DNA of 64,000 bases from Galbula dea (lineage: Eukaryota > Chordata > Aves > Piciformes > Galbulidae), in NCBI GenBank assembly GCA_013399015.1, contig VWZX01008269.1:66355-130354 (forward strand). Reading direction: 5' to 3'. The notes beneath the pieces are model-generated. The model did not search any database, was not told where the DNA came from, and saw only the letters and a list, made by a program, of their open reading frames with translations. Shown here in pieces: positions 49,739 to 61,880 of this stretch. Each line of letters opens with the position of its first letter. Within the stretch, counting starts at the first letter, position 1. The translations under genes were made by a program, and so were the position numbers.

Positions 49739-50267
49739 CCTCTAATCATATTTTTTGTTTGTGAGCTCATCTCACAAGTCAGGATTTTAATTCAACACTT
49801 TGCTTTAATACTTTAGAAACATTCCTTTGATTAAAATGTGTGTCATTTCTAATCATAGTACATAGAGCTGTGACTTATGTATCTATTCCCCACATAGGGA
49901 TGTTGCATTTCTAGAATGTTGTTAATTTACCCAGTGCAGAAATTGCTTTTAAACATGAAATGTAGATTTTAATTATATTCCATTTAACCTGACTGCTATT
50001 TCAGAAAGTACTTTACCTATTCTGTGAAAACTTATGGGACACAGCTTTTTCTACCTCAGGAATAATGTTCCATATATTCCTGACTTTAGGAGCATGGCAG
50101 CTAATTTGTAACAATGCTCTTTACTTCTAATCTAACCTCAATCATTACTGTTGAACCTTAAATCTCTTGAGAAGGTTAGAACATTCTCGAGGGACAGGAC
50201 TGTAGCTATAAAACCTATAATAGTGAAACTGTCTGCCAGGTACGTCCCCAGGGGAAAACCTGGCCCT

Positions 50268-50340
50268 CCCAAACAAAACCGCAAACACAAACCCCTAACC
50301 CCACCAAAACCCTCACACACACACAAAAGGAAAAAAAGGG
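50268..50340. repeat. A/C-rich low-complexity run
   Basis: A mixture of CAAAC, ACCCC and CACACAC words ending in GGAAAAAAAGGG. It gives a spurious basic/proline-rich open frame. Confidence 0.85.
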
Positions 50341-50365
50341 AAAATGCATAAGATGATGTTTTTAA

Positions 50366-50379
50366 TCAGTAGGTGGCAG
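50366..50379 (+). promoter_or_regulatory. CTCF-type binding motif (one mismatch)
   Basis: TCAGTAGGTGGCAG matches the CTCF core CCASYAGRKGGCRS at 13 of 14 positions (first C is T). Binding cannot be judged from sequence. Confidence 0.3.
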
Positions 50380-53300
50380 TAAGAGCTAGCAAGAACCCTA
50401 ATGGCTGGTCTCAGATCTTTTGCATATTAATCATACAGACAGTAAATTCCACAAAGTACAAGCTGACAAAGACCTTGCTTTGCCACAATCAATCTTTCTT
50501 CACCACTAGATTACAGTGGTTAGATATACTTGATTGCCTCAGGCTCAGTATAAATCTTACAAATAAATATATATATAAATAAGTAATCGGCTTAAAATGT
50601 TGCGGTTGTATTTTTTATTTTGTTTTTATTTTAAACTGAGATTAGAGTGCCACTGATTTATCCTTAGCTTTGCTATATGACCACCCAGTCCATCTGTCAC
50701 CTTGACTATGAAGCTGTAATTTTAATTTTTGTTTCTGCCAATGTTTAAAGCATTATTCTATTATTTACAAAGGCAAGTATATAGTTAATAGAATGTAGCT
50801 GAAAAAGGACTGTCTCAGCTCACTTGTCTTTTCTCAAAGGCTTTTACTGCTGTGTGTCTGTGTTTTAAGTTGAAATGGCACCAGAATGGTGGAGTAAATG
50901 CTGTATTGTACTGCAGGATCCATTTTGGACAGCTCTATTTTCTAGTCTCCTTTTAGTTTTTAAATAGTTACAAGGTACAAAGGATGTTGTCTTTATTCAC
51001 TTTGGAAAGATACAAATGCAAATATTTTTCTAACATGCACTCAGCAACAGGAACTGTATATGTATATTCAAAACAAATAAAGATGGAATTATGATGTGGA
51101 ATTAGTGTCTAATTTGTTATACAATGAAATAACTTCTTTGGAAATGCCTATTTATGTTTGTGTAATTTTACAAATTTTCTTAAAGTGCTTAGTTTATATA
51201 AAATATGAACTCCATAGTGTGTTTCTCCATTAGGCTCTACCTGTGCAATTTGTATATTTTTGTAGCAGTCAGTCCCATGATCTTTTATTTTTTAACTTAA
51301 CAACCCTTTCTACATGAAAGAAAGCATTGCTATTTTTCTGCTTCTCATTCAGCAGATGAAATGTACAAAAAGTTTGTAATAATCCTTAAATTTCTTGCAG
51401 AATAAAAGTATTTTCACAGCATAACAATTAACATGTAAATAACAAATTCCAAATTAAAGAGAAATTGTTTGTAATGTTTGGTTACAAACACAGAGTTTGA
51501 TTAGGAAAACAAGATAGAAAAGAATCAGCTTGGAAGGTCTATCATGGCAAAATATAGTTTTCATAAGAAGTGAGTGGTCAGAGGAGTGAGTGCCCATATG
51601 TATGAATGCAACGGCAGTTATTGGCAGGATAATTACTTTCTAGTACAGTTTCAGTAGTAGGAACTACTACAGAGCTTCTGAGTAGCCTCATTTGCTGTTG
51701 GATTCTTGCTCTAAGAAATTCAGCTGCCATGGTTCAAATGTAGATACCACATTCCAAGTAGATTGCTTAACAGAAAGGAGTGCAACTCAGGAAGCATCCC
51801 CCCAGGGTACAGTGATGTTCTGTATTCTGATGAAATCAGCTGAAGTGTGTCACACTGGCATCCAAAGAAAGCAACAGGTGGTGATTTCAGATTTCCCAGG
51901 TGAGGACTGCAGTCAGTTGATCAAAGCGCAATTGCTTTTTACTCTTGGGTAAATAAAAATATGCAAGGATTGTTCTTTGTGGTCATGCTTCACTGGTGTC
52001 CAGTGAGCTTCTGACATCACCAGCTTAAATTATATCTCCTTTACAAGTAGATAATTTTATCCTTTTGCCAGGGACATTCACATAAGTCAAAGCATCCTGT
52101 GTCTGCCTTGGCTGCAGGAGAATCATCTATTTTGACTCTCTGAAAAATAAGGAGATTTTATAGAGATTTTCTCCATTTTAACATTTTTGCATTGTTTATT
52201 TTTCTTTATTCTTTTATGTAATCTCTTCTTCTTAAACTTAAACAGAGCACTCCTGAAAAGAAAAGAATCTGTATCTAATCAAGTGCCAAAGAATGAACAA
52301 TAGACATAATTTACAGAGATTTATTCATTAAAAGTATAAAACATTTGAGCAGCATATAATTTAATACTATCTTCTTTCTTTTTATTTTTTAGTTGTTTGT
52401 TTTTTTCTTTTTTACTTTTTCTGAGATTTTGTTTGTTTGTATTAATTTGTCAAGTAATTGGTAGGCTGTAGAAGTCTCTATCTTTTTTTCTTGATTAATA
52501 CACTACCCTTTGATTCTCTATGAGTATGAAGATTATAAAAACATAATAGCATTCATCACATAGACAATATTTCAAACACAACATAAGAAAGCTAAATATG
52601 AGGCATGATATACTATCATCATATTAATAGTTTGTGGCAAGGTGTTATTTTTGTACTTTATTTTTAAAATATTTTTTATTTTTATTTTTTAAAAAAATGT
52701 GTTTTACACTGGCAGAATGTCTGGAGCCTGAATGTCTTAAAAATTTGGATTTCACTAGTACTTCTTTTTAATTCATAATCACATCTTGAAACAGATTGGA
52801 ATCGTGAAGAAGGTCAGCAGGTCAGAGTGAACTTCATTAAGTTTGTATGAATAAAAATAACCACTGGAACCAAAGTCTATTCCACCTTATTCATTCTGAA
52901 TGTAACCAGATAAATGTGGGCTTAACAAGCTGCTCTGTTTAAGCCCAAATTCAGAAGGTTGATGTTGAGTTCTACTAGCACCTTTTTAGTATGGAGATAT
53001 TTAGAAGCACCTTCCTCTCCATTGCAGGTTTGGTGCTCAAATACCACAATGTACTAATACAGTAACAAGGTAATTGTTTCTGAAAGTGAACAATATAAAT
53101 AAAGATCTGCAGTTCAGGCAATATAAATAATTTAAAAGAATTTAAAAGTAGGAGGCAGGTAATGCAAATCTGACAAGTCAGCTTGAGTATTTGGCAATGA
53201 AGGAAAATACAGGATAAGAGAGAACCTGAGATAAAAAAGTAGAGTGGGAAGAAACGCAGAGCTGACTAAATAGAAATGATTTTCATGTAACACTCCAAAT

Positions 53301-53877
53301 CAAGGAATTAACCTCAACATTCTTCTTTATTTCAAAATATTGATGTTTAAAACAATCATTCCACCATGAAGATAACAGGATCTTTTACAAAGGTTCTAGA
53401 ATCAGTAGTATTAAATTACAGAATTATTTTATTAAAAAGAGAAGAATTGGAGCTTTCTTAGTCATTCAGAGAAAAATGTAAACATCTTCTATTAAACAAG
53501 TCACACAAGACAGTGATGTTCTATTTACTGGCCTGTAATATTGCCATGTGATCTTATTATCAGTTCTTTATACCTTGAGTTCTTTGTGCTGACTGACATT
53601 CCAAGAGTAAAATATACTTTACATTAAATAGCATAATTCTTTGTAAAGTTCTGTTGAAACTGCTGTGACTCATTGAATTGTTACAAGACTTAGAGGAATG
53701 AAATACTGTACTTTGAGACCAGTTATTTTTACTTATATCCTGTGCAACCACAGGCTGCCTGTTCGTAAAAACAGTTCACTTCTAAATCATGTACTCTGTC
53801 ATCCAAGACAGTACAGGCTGAGTATGTGACATATGTGGATAATAAAGCAGGTGACAAACTGAATTCAGAGATCAACA

Positions 53878-54150
53878 GTGCAAAGTCCAACTGACAGCTA
53901 CTACTAGTGGTACTTCTCAGGATTCAATTAGAGTATCAGTAGCATTTATCAGCTTTGTTAACAGCTTCAATGAAGAAATAGCATAAACCTTCAAAAAGCT
54001 TGCTGAATACACCAGGATGGGAGGAGCTGTAGATACACTGGAACACAGAGCTGCTACTCACGGTGGCCTGAAGAAGCTGCAGAAATGTACCAACATAAAG
54101 GTCCTGAAGATCACCAAATGCAAATGCAAAATCCTACATCAGTGGAGGAA
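53878..54150 (+). mobile_element. CR1 ORF2 fragment around the polymerase active site (plus)
   Basis: The plus frames resemble the CR1 polymerase from the SGVPQGS motif (here SGTSQDS, about 53905) to the thumb (GGAVDTLEHRAA at about 54020, then KITKCKCKILH at about 54110). The position of the catalytic FADD motif reads AEYT, so both catalytic aspartates are lost. It is old and strongly diverged, without a 3' tail. Confidence 0.85.
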
Positions 54151-54285
54151 AAACCTCATCTTTTTACTTTTCTCATGTTACTTTAATATCCATTTTGTAA
54201 GTTATTTTCTTAAGCAAGACAAAGTTTTGCTTTTTTTTGATTAGGTTGGTTTTAAAACACAAACTGTTTTAATTAAAGACAATTC

Positions 54286-54825
54286 CAAAATGAATGAAGT
54301 CAAACTCAGAGACCTTAATCATTCGTCACAGGACATTCCTTCCAAACCCTTCACCAGCTTATTGCCCTCCTCTGGACATAGTCAAGGACCTTCATATACT
54401 TTCTTAAATTGTGGAGCCCAGAACTGTACACAGTACTCAAGGCAAGGCTGCACCAATGCTGAATATAGAGGGATAATCACCTCTTTTGACTGGCTGGTTA
54501 TGCTGTGTTTCATGCTCCCCAGGAAGTGACTTGCTCTCTTGGCTGCCAGGGCTCACTGTTGAATCATATTAAGCCTGTAGTCAGCCAGCATCCCCAAATC
54601 TTATTCTGCAGGGATGCTCTCCAGCCACTCCTCTCCTAATTTATACTTGTTCCTGGCATTATGCCATCTCAAGTGCAGAATCCAGCATTTGGATTTGTTA
54701 AATTTTATCCCATTGATGATTGCCTAATGTTTCAATCTATTCACAGAATCACAGAATCATTACGGTTGGATCAGATTCCTTTACAAGGGATCTTGTACCT
54801 CAAGAAAGTCAGCAGCACCTCCTTA
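54286..54825 (-). mobile_element. CR1 ORF2 C-terminal region fragment (minus), interrupted
   Basis: It reads as antisense CR1: TTGCCCTCCTCTGGACATAG, GCCCAGAACTGTACACAGTA, GACTGGCTGGTTATGCTGTG, GCTGCCAGGGCTCACTGTTG, CATCTCAAGTGCAGAATCCA. After a short foreign CR1 tip at 54742-54770 the homology resumes with GGGATCTTGTACCTCAAGAA and GTCAGCAGCACCTCC. It lies tail-to-tail with the fragment at 53878-54150. Confidence 0.9.
54742..54770 (-). mobile_element. nested CR1 3' tip of ~29 bp (minus)
   Basis: CACAGAATCACAGAATCATT followed by ACGGTTGGA is the reverse complement of a CR1 terminus. It sits inside the older minus-strand CR1 fragment, whose sequence continues on both sides, so it is a separate, extremely truncated insertion. 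Confidence 0.75.
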
Positions 54826-55040
54826 TTCCTTCTGAGAAAAAAAAAAATCACATATGCAAGTGGTTTATCCACTGGATCAAAAGCCCAATGTTGCTTTCAA
54901 CAATAGTTTTACAACAATGAAATTCTGAATTCTCAGCTTATTTTCATTTGCTCCAACCTGAGAAGACTGTAGATCTCCAGATTTTCTAGAGAGTATTTTT
55001 TCTGCTTACTATTCTCTGAATGTCATGGAAAAGTATAAAG

Positions 55041-55089
55041 TTGGGGGTTTTTTTGGCTTGTGGTTGTTTTTTGTTTTGTTTTGTTTTTT
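55041..55089. repeat. T/G-rich (GTTTT)n-like low-complexity run
   Basis: GGGGGTTTTTTTGGCTTGTG followed by repeated TTTTGTTTTGTTTT units. Confidence 0.85.
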
Positions 55090-56577
55090 TACTCTACTTT
55101 AGAAGCTCATTGGGAAATGCATGAAATGTTTGTTTCAATGCAGTGAGTATGTTTCTAAAGGCAAAGATAAAACTCAGTCTGTCATTTTCTCTTTTGATGT
55201 TTAGAGCATATTGAGATACTAGGGGCCTTTCTGTGCACACACATACAGGCACACTAGGAACTGATTCTCTAGGATTGTACTTGTCTACCTATTTTGTCCT
55301 TCCCTCTGCCCTCCCAGTGTTCAGATTTAGACTACCTGTTATACTGCTATCTACATTTTGACAGGCAACAACTTAGCTTGCAAAACAAGCTATTCACCCT
55401 AAAATGACAGCTCAATAAGAACTCTTCAATTGTTGTTGATTAAAAGATGGGCAGTTCTGGATACGAATGTGTTTTCTCAACAATGCTTTTTTCACGAACA
55501 ACTGAAATTTAAAGCCTACACTTTCTGCAAGTATCAGCTATAACTTTTTCATCTGAAAAATAGATGACAAACTAGCAATTAAAGTGTCATATACTTCAGA
55601 GCACACATGGCAGTTAATAAAATTCATAAGAACTTCTCAGTGGTCACACATCATGTGTCTTTTGTCTATGCAATGCTCTGCACAATTTTCATCAGAGGGG
55701 AACAAAAGCATTTCTTCACTCCTTTCCACTCAGAGCATTTTCTACCTAAATTCTGGATCTTATACAGGTTACTGTGACACATTGTAAAGTTCTGTTGGGA
55801 TGTGAGGTATGAAATGCACTCATAGCATGCTCCGAGTTCTTAATAAACTAGCAGGAACAGCCTGTGTGCTTAACAAAGTATGATGTTTTCTCTTCCTGGC
55901 TTGATCAATTTGTGCGTTAATGTTCCTTACTGACCTGTCAGCATCTGTCTGGTGCTTTCACCTTTCATAGCAGTAATCTGGAAGTACAAAAGCATAAAAT
56001 GCTGGTGAAAACCTCACACACAGGGAATTTGTAATAGATTTTTACACAATGAGAAAGTAAAATAGAAGTAGCAAGTGGGACCTCTGTTAGTAGCTGCTAT
56101 CACTTCACAGAAATTGCAAAAAATTACCATTTTGACTTAGGGAATATGTCTCTAAATGCTTATACATTACTTAATGCACTGTAGCCAGAATTCCATTTCT
56201 GTGTCTGAGTCACTGTAATTGAATGAATAAACAATAACAAAGAAGAGAAACATGGGATGGGTTGTCATATCATCACAGGAGATTTCAGATTGCATTTGAC
56301 TAGATATTAAGGTGACAGTGAGAAGTGAGACAAGTCTGTGACTTGGAGAATTGGACACTGTAGTAACATTGTGAGGGTGATAAATGCAAGTGAGAGTGGA
56401 GGCTACAATTGGTGTAATCAGTTTTAAGAGAAAATTACTTTGCTGAATCACCATGAAAGATGTGGCTGGAAGATTTCTGATGAGACTATTTATTCCAATA
56501 AGGCACAAGGCAGGATAAGAGTTACGTTAATCCTACTGGGTTTGCCATACATATTTTAAAAGACTTTTGCTGATGCG

Positions 56578-56601
56578 TGGAATTCTCCATGGAGAATTCC
56601 A
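56578..56601. repeat. perfect 24-bp palindrome
   Basis: The half TGGAATTCTCCA is followed directly by its exact reverse complement TGGAGAATTCCA, with no spacer. Confidence 0.95.
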
Positions 56602-58445
56602 TGGTGCAGAGCCTTTAGCAGATCTAGTCAGAAGAAGGGTATAATAGTTTATCTGGAATAAAATAGTATGTCTTAGTAGTAGGAAGAGTAGTAACGTTGT
56701 GATAAATAACAAGCTCCTTAACTAAAAACAGTTTAAAGAATTACAATAAAATCCATATGATATCAACCAATACACTACCATTGACTTCAATAGAACAGAG
56801 TCAATTTTCAGCAGCTGACACACTGGCCCCAAATGTCATAGATCAAACTCACTATAAAACAGAGAAGAAAAATTTATGGAGGTAAATGACTCACTAAATT
56901 GATCTGCAGATGTGGAGTATTTCTCACCATAAATTAATTTGTCAGCAGATACTTATCAAATCATTTCAAGAATCTCATAACAATGAAGGAAATGAAGCAT
57001 CAGTCAGTTGTGGTTTCTATGTTTTACCCTTGAGCGTCCCTCATATAAATGACTGAAAATAGTTTTTTTAATGGAAAGCCTGCAAAATCTCCATAACAAT
57101 AACAGAACAAACAAATTTAACTGCAGTAACACAGCATAAAGCAAATTTACTAGAATAATGTGTAGGCAGTTCATCATTACAACTGTAGCAACACTTAAAG
57201 TAAAAAGATATCTGTTCCCTGGGCACACTTCGATTAGAATGAGTTCACAACAAATGGGTTCATTAAGCTGAATCTGCTCACAATAAGGATGTAAAAAGAG
57301 CCATCAGACAGATGACTTTAGTGTAGTTAGTTTCCTTTATCTTTTCCACTTTTTCCCTCTCTCCTGTATTTGAAAGGAAGATAGTTTTCATTTATAGGCA
57401 CCCACTTTAGATGCTGTGTTGTGGTCATTTTATTGATTTTTTTCTCACATAAGCTTCACATGGGAATTTGTGTTTCCTCCTGTTAAAGTTCATATTGCTT
57501 ATTCATTGAACTGCATTGTGGAAACAGTGAATGAGTTAACCGTGAGTAACTCATGTTTGGTTTTTATGCTAGCTATCTTTTTGTCAGACATGAGTGATGT
57601 GTTCTGCTAGTTGCATGATTGAATTTTATTACTCTGAGAATGAAAAATGTGTCACAGGCATTTAAAGTCTTTTTAGAGGATCTGATGTATCTAATAGGGG
57701 AGCAGATGAGGTATCCTTTCTTTTTCTCTCCTTTCCTTTGCTATATTTCCTCACTTGCTAGTGGCTTTTATTATAGCAATTTATCTAGATCTAGCAGAGC
57801 TGAAGGGGAATATGGAGGAAGAAGTGCCTCTCTGTGTAGTTAATAGTTATGCTATGACATAAATGGTTGTTTCAGGTTACAGAAAGAGTGATGAAGCTTC
57901 CAGTAATTGAACTCATTTTGAACCGATTCTATTCTCATTGATAAATAGTGTAAATCAGAGGTAGCTGTGGTTGCACATATAAAACTGATGAAGGTTTGCT
58001 GAAGATCAGAATCAGATGCTATCTAAATAATAAAAATCTAAAATGAAGTGTTTTTTTTCACACTTGCAAAGGAATCTGTCTATTTGCTATAAACTTGTGT
58101 AATCAGTAATTATTCAATATTATTAATAGTCAAATCTTCAACTGGGCTGATTGCTAATGATTATCATACTTTCAAAACAACATAGCCACATTCTAACAAG
58201 AAACATGAAGTATTAAGTTTCTGCAAAAATAAAGTTGGACTGTGTTCCTATATCAAAACTTTCAAACATGACAGGTATAGTCGTTCTTGGATATCTGAAC
58301 TGAGACACATTTAGACATACATAAGACTTTCCTGATATTTTGTTGCAGAGGTATCCAGAAAAAAGACAGCAATAACTACTCAAAATGTAGATTTATTGTA
58401 AACAAAATAACACTGTGGTCATACATTAATTATTTGGAAGGACAA

Positions 58446-58474
58446 ACCTATAATAATAAACCTATAATAAAAGT
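58446..58474. repeat. short tandem duplication, 14-15 bp unit
   Basis: AACCTATAATAATA is followed directly by AACCTATAATAAAA. Confidence 0.8.
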
Positions 58475-60967
58475 CTAGGCTCAGAGTTGTCACTTCATTG
58501 CAGGGTGACAACCTAATCCTTATCAAGTCTTTGTCAAGCCCTTGCCCACCTGTCAGGTGTCTAGTCAGGGTCTTCTCTGATTTTGTGTTTTTGTTTGGGT
58601 TTCCTGCTATCAGGGCACTCACACCTGCCACACATTTTGACAGAATGTGTTTGGATACACTCATTTCACTTTCCAAGAAAAGCTTAGGTGCATCTTTAAA
58701 AATGACTTTCACCTAGAAAATACTAAATATGTCATATTTGTATTGTCAGAAAATGGAAAAAAAAATAAAGCATCATGATCTGATAGGGACTAGTGCACTT
58801 CAAGAAAATATTATGTTGAAGCAATGTTCTGTAGTCCCAAATTTCTGCCTTAAAGAAAAAAGAGATTTTACTCAGCAGCTCCATAATACATGAAATATTT
58901 GTTTAACTTGAATAGTCACTGATCCATTGCAGTTCTGTCACTGTCTGTGCTCAGAGAAGCTTCATGGTCAGCATGAAAGTCAGTATGCAGCCAGAACCTA
59001 ATACCTCCAGATCATACAAAACACAAGGTCACCTACCTACACAATGCAGATACTTCTTGTGAGCTTGTATTTTTCCTGCACAGTGGATGACCTTGAGTAA
59101 ATGACAAAATACTGGGAGATGGGCTGATGCAAATTTGAATACATATAATGAAGGCAGTATTTGAAACTATACCTGTATTTTTCACCAATGTTTTAGTGTT
59201 TCTAGGATATCCAAATTGGGCAGGAATCACCTATGAGTATGCTCCTAGAATTTATTTACAACAGTTTAGTGGTCCTTGATCACACCTTTGAGATGTGACT
59301 GTCTGTGGATTATCCTTATGGAAGGATTTCCTCTCTGCATCCCAGGTGAATGGAAGCTATCACTTATAGCCTTGAGTGTATTCTTTTACACTTGTTTGTG
59401 TTTGGTGTTTACTGATGACTCAAGGCTGGTTTTCTTCCCAGTAATCATGATTTTTTGAATCATTACTCTAACAAACCTATTTTATCACTGTAGAAAATAC
59501 TTTGAAACCACATATGGTTCTGGATTTCACTTCAGGGACAACTTGTTTTAAAGCAAGAATTAGGAAAATGTAACTTATAGGAAATCTCTTACTTTATGGG
59601 GTACAGAGGGGGATAACTGAACTTTGGATAGTTCAGCAGGGAACCTGGAGTTCACAGTCAGACTTTGAGAGTCTTACTCTTAGTGAGTGCAAAAAGCTAA
59701 CATTTTTTGAGTCATGTCTCAGTCAAACAGTGCACTGGACATATTGAAATAAGAAATACTGATCCCTTACTGAAATCTTAAATCCTGTCCCTACCTACAC
59801 CATGAACTTATGTGAAATACTGATAGCCATTTGTGATTTATGTGAAACCCTTTACCTGAAGGCAGGTAATGGGTTTGTTGATTTTTTTTCCTCCCAAAGA
59901 ATTGGCTAGAACTTAGGCTAAAGTCTTGATTTCTTCTCTGGATGCAACACAGAACCACAGCTCCAACTGTTCTAAAGCAGGCACTAAGCTTGGACCATAA
60001 GATGGTTTATATGGGAGGGCACTCACCTCCTCTTGTTGATGTTATCTCAATTGGAAGAAAGAAACCTACAGTTTCGTAGTCCAGCAATGTTCATATTTGA
60101 ATGTTGATCTCTGCTCCCAGGCCTGTTTCCCTATGCAGTATATTTCATATTGTTCACCTAGCCATGAATGGAAAAAGCCCTTCAGCTTGTAACATACACA
60201 TCCAAAATTCACAACCTTACCTTCATTCTTCTGAGTACAGTGAAGAGAAACTTTAGGTTTAGAAAAAAATTCTATTGTTTGCTAAGCTATAAACAGGATG
60301 AATTTATACCATAAATGATTCATATGTCATTTTTCCAGTGTAACGGTGAAAAAATGCTATTTTTCAGTGTCTTTTTTGGAACCTTAGAGAATTTTATCTT
60401 CCCTTATGAATATCACTGGTACATTTATCTGATTTACTCCCTATTCTGGTGTAGTTTCTTTAAGACATTTATGGATAAAATATAGTAAAATTTCAACAAC
60501 ATTTTTATAACAAATAATTTTCATAAATAATTTCAGTGCCAGGGTACCCGTAAGATTTATGGGGAAGTATGACTCTCCTATTTCCTAACATGATATTTCT
60601 GCAGGTCAGAATAAAGTATGTTATGACTGACAAAATGTAGAGCCCTGGCATTCTATAATTCCGTATTAAGCAGGACAAGGATTTCTAGGGGAAGAGAGTA
60701 TGGGATGGGATCAAAGGTGTTCTTTTATTCAAACCAAACATTGAAATAGATAAATTCCACATGTTTATACATTGCTTGTATATACATTTCAGACAAGAAT
60801 CAAATATGGCAAAATGTGAGATTTTTTTCTTCTTTTTTTATGACTCTTCTGAGTTCTATCTATAACTATATTTCTCTGTCAAGACTTCCACTGACGTACT
60901 GCTTTTATGATTTCACTATCAAGCTTCTGTACTCCATCTTCTTTGAAGTTAGTTTATTTCACTATAC

Positions 60968-61000
60968 GAATATGCCTGGTACTATTTGAATATGCCTGGT
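60968..61000. repeat. 20-bp tandem duplication
   Basis: GAATATGCCTGGT recurs after 20 bases (60968 and 60988). Confidence 0.85.
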
Positions 61001-61351
61001 CCTTACCATAACTTCAGGTTCAGGGACTACATAATTTGTCAAAGCTTTCCAAGACTGACAAATAAGATAGTAAAAGTTTATCTCAGTGGAAGTTCACATA
61101 GACTACTACTGCTTGCTTTAAAAAGCCTCATCTATAAATCTAAGCATTATTCATAATTTTACCATAACTTTCCTCTAACTTCCTAAGAAATTTCCAGGAC
61201 ACTGCGCAGAAGGAGTGATGGAAAATAATCTGACATAAAGTTTAGAAGTGAGCTCATGGAGAAAAAAACCCACAGCCTCTATGGCTAAAAACAAAAGGAG
61301 AAAAGGTCAACATATCTAAAAGTGCTTCCCAGCTGACAGGCCAATATTAAC

Positions 61352-61442
61352 AGTCATAGAATCATAGAATCATAGAATGGCTGAGGTTGGAAGGGACCTT
61401 AAAGATCATCTAGTTCCAACCCCCCCGCCATGGGCAGGGATG
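61352..61442 (-). mobile_element. CR1 3' end fragment (minus), well preserved
   Basis: AGTCATAGAATCATAGAATC, then ATGGCTGAGGTTGGAAGGGA, CCTTAAAGATCATCTAGTTC and CAACCCCCCCGCCATGGGCA is a near-canonical CR1 terminus in reverse, with three tail octamers. It is about 90 bases and looks relatively young. Confidence 0.96.
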
Positions 61443-61544
61443 CCAATCCATAACATTGAAGTCAATGGAAAGGTTTGCAGTGTATACTTGTTCACCATTA
61501 ACAAGGTTTGAGAAACAATCTAGTAAAAGATTTCTCTGCCAATA
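61443..61544. other. short spacer between CR1 fragments
   Basis: Unique-looking sequence with no feature seen. Confidence 0.5.
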
Positions 61545-61606
61545 GCAGTGGGGTTGGACAAGATGATCTTTAAAAGTCCTTTCAAACTCAAGCTATTCTA
61601 TGAATA
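61545..61606 (+). mobile_element. CR1 3' tip (plus)
   Basis: TAGCAGTGGGGTTGGACAAG, then ATGATCTTTAAAAGTCCTTT, then CAAACTCAAGCTATTCTATG is the last ~60 bases of a CR1 element, 5'-truncated. Confidence 0.92.
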
Positions 61607-61686
61607 TTGAAGTTAAATTAAGATATTTAATGGATTCCTGATTCTTCATTTTCTTCTCTGGTACATACCCTAGTATTATGAAAGAG

Positions 61687-61880
61687 GTGGACGAAATTGG
61701 AATAGGCTGCCCAGGGAGGTGGTGGAGTCACCGTCCCTGGAGGTTTTTAAGAAGAGGATAGATGTGTTTCTTCAGGGGATGATTTAGGGGTAAGAGTAAT
61801 GTAGGGCTATCGGCTGGACTAGATGATCTTGAGGGTCCTTTCCAACCGTAATGATTCTGTGATTCTGTGATTCTGTGAAA
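61687..61880 (+). mobile_element. CR1 3' end fragment (plus), well preserved
   Basis: GGAATAGGCTGCCCAGGGAG, then GTGGTGGAGTCACCGTCCCT, GGAGGTTTTTAAGAAGAGGA, GGCTGGACTAGATGATCTTG and four GATTCTGT-type octamers. An almost consensus CR1 terminus of ~190 bases, probably among the younger insertions here. Confidence 0.97.

Larger units (their letters stand above)
49739..53877. other. AT-rich sequence with A/C-rich run and a CTCF-like motif
   Basis: It contains an A/C-rich low-complexity run (50268-50340) and a CTCF-type motif (50366-50379). A plus frame of 86 codons (51692-51952) carries a weak exon-like segment ending CCCAG|GTGAGG near 51900, with no recognised product. No gene or repeat family is recognised in the remainder. 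Confidence 0.5.
54826..61351. other. AT-rich sequence, nothing recognised apart from small repeats
   Basis: About 6.5 kb without a recognised gene. It holds a T/G-rich run (55041-55089), a perfect 24-bp palindrome (56578-56601) and small tandem duplications (58446-58474, 60968-61000). Weak minus-strand exon-like signals occur near 59040-59085 and 60026-60063. The 113-codon minus frame at 56167-56508 has no domain or splice support. Confidence 0.5.

Noticed and set aside
56167..56508. 113-codon minus-strand open frame
   Set aside because: Same reasoning: no splice or domain support.
60026..60063. Minus-strand block between CTGTAG and GTGAGTG that would fit phase 1 upstream of candidate exon A
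   Set aside because: The acceptor has no pyrimidine tract and the block is very short; together with a similar one near 59040-59085 it is too easy to obtain by chance.
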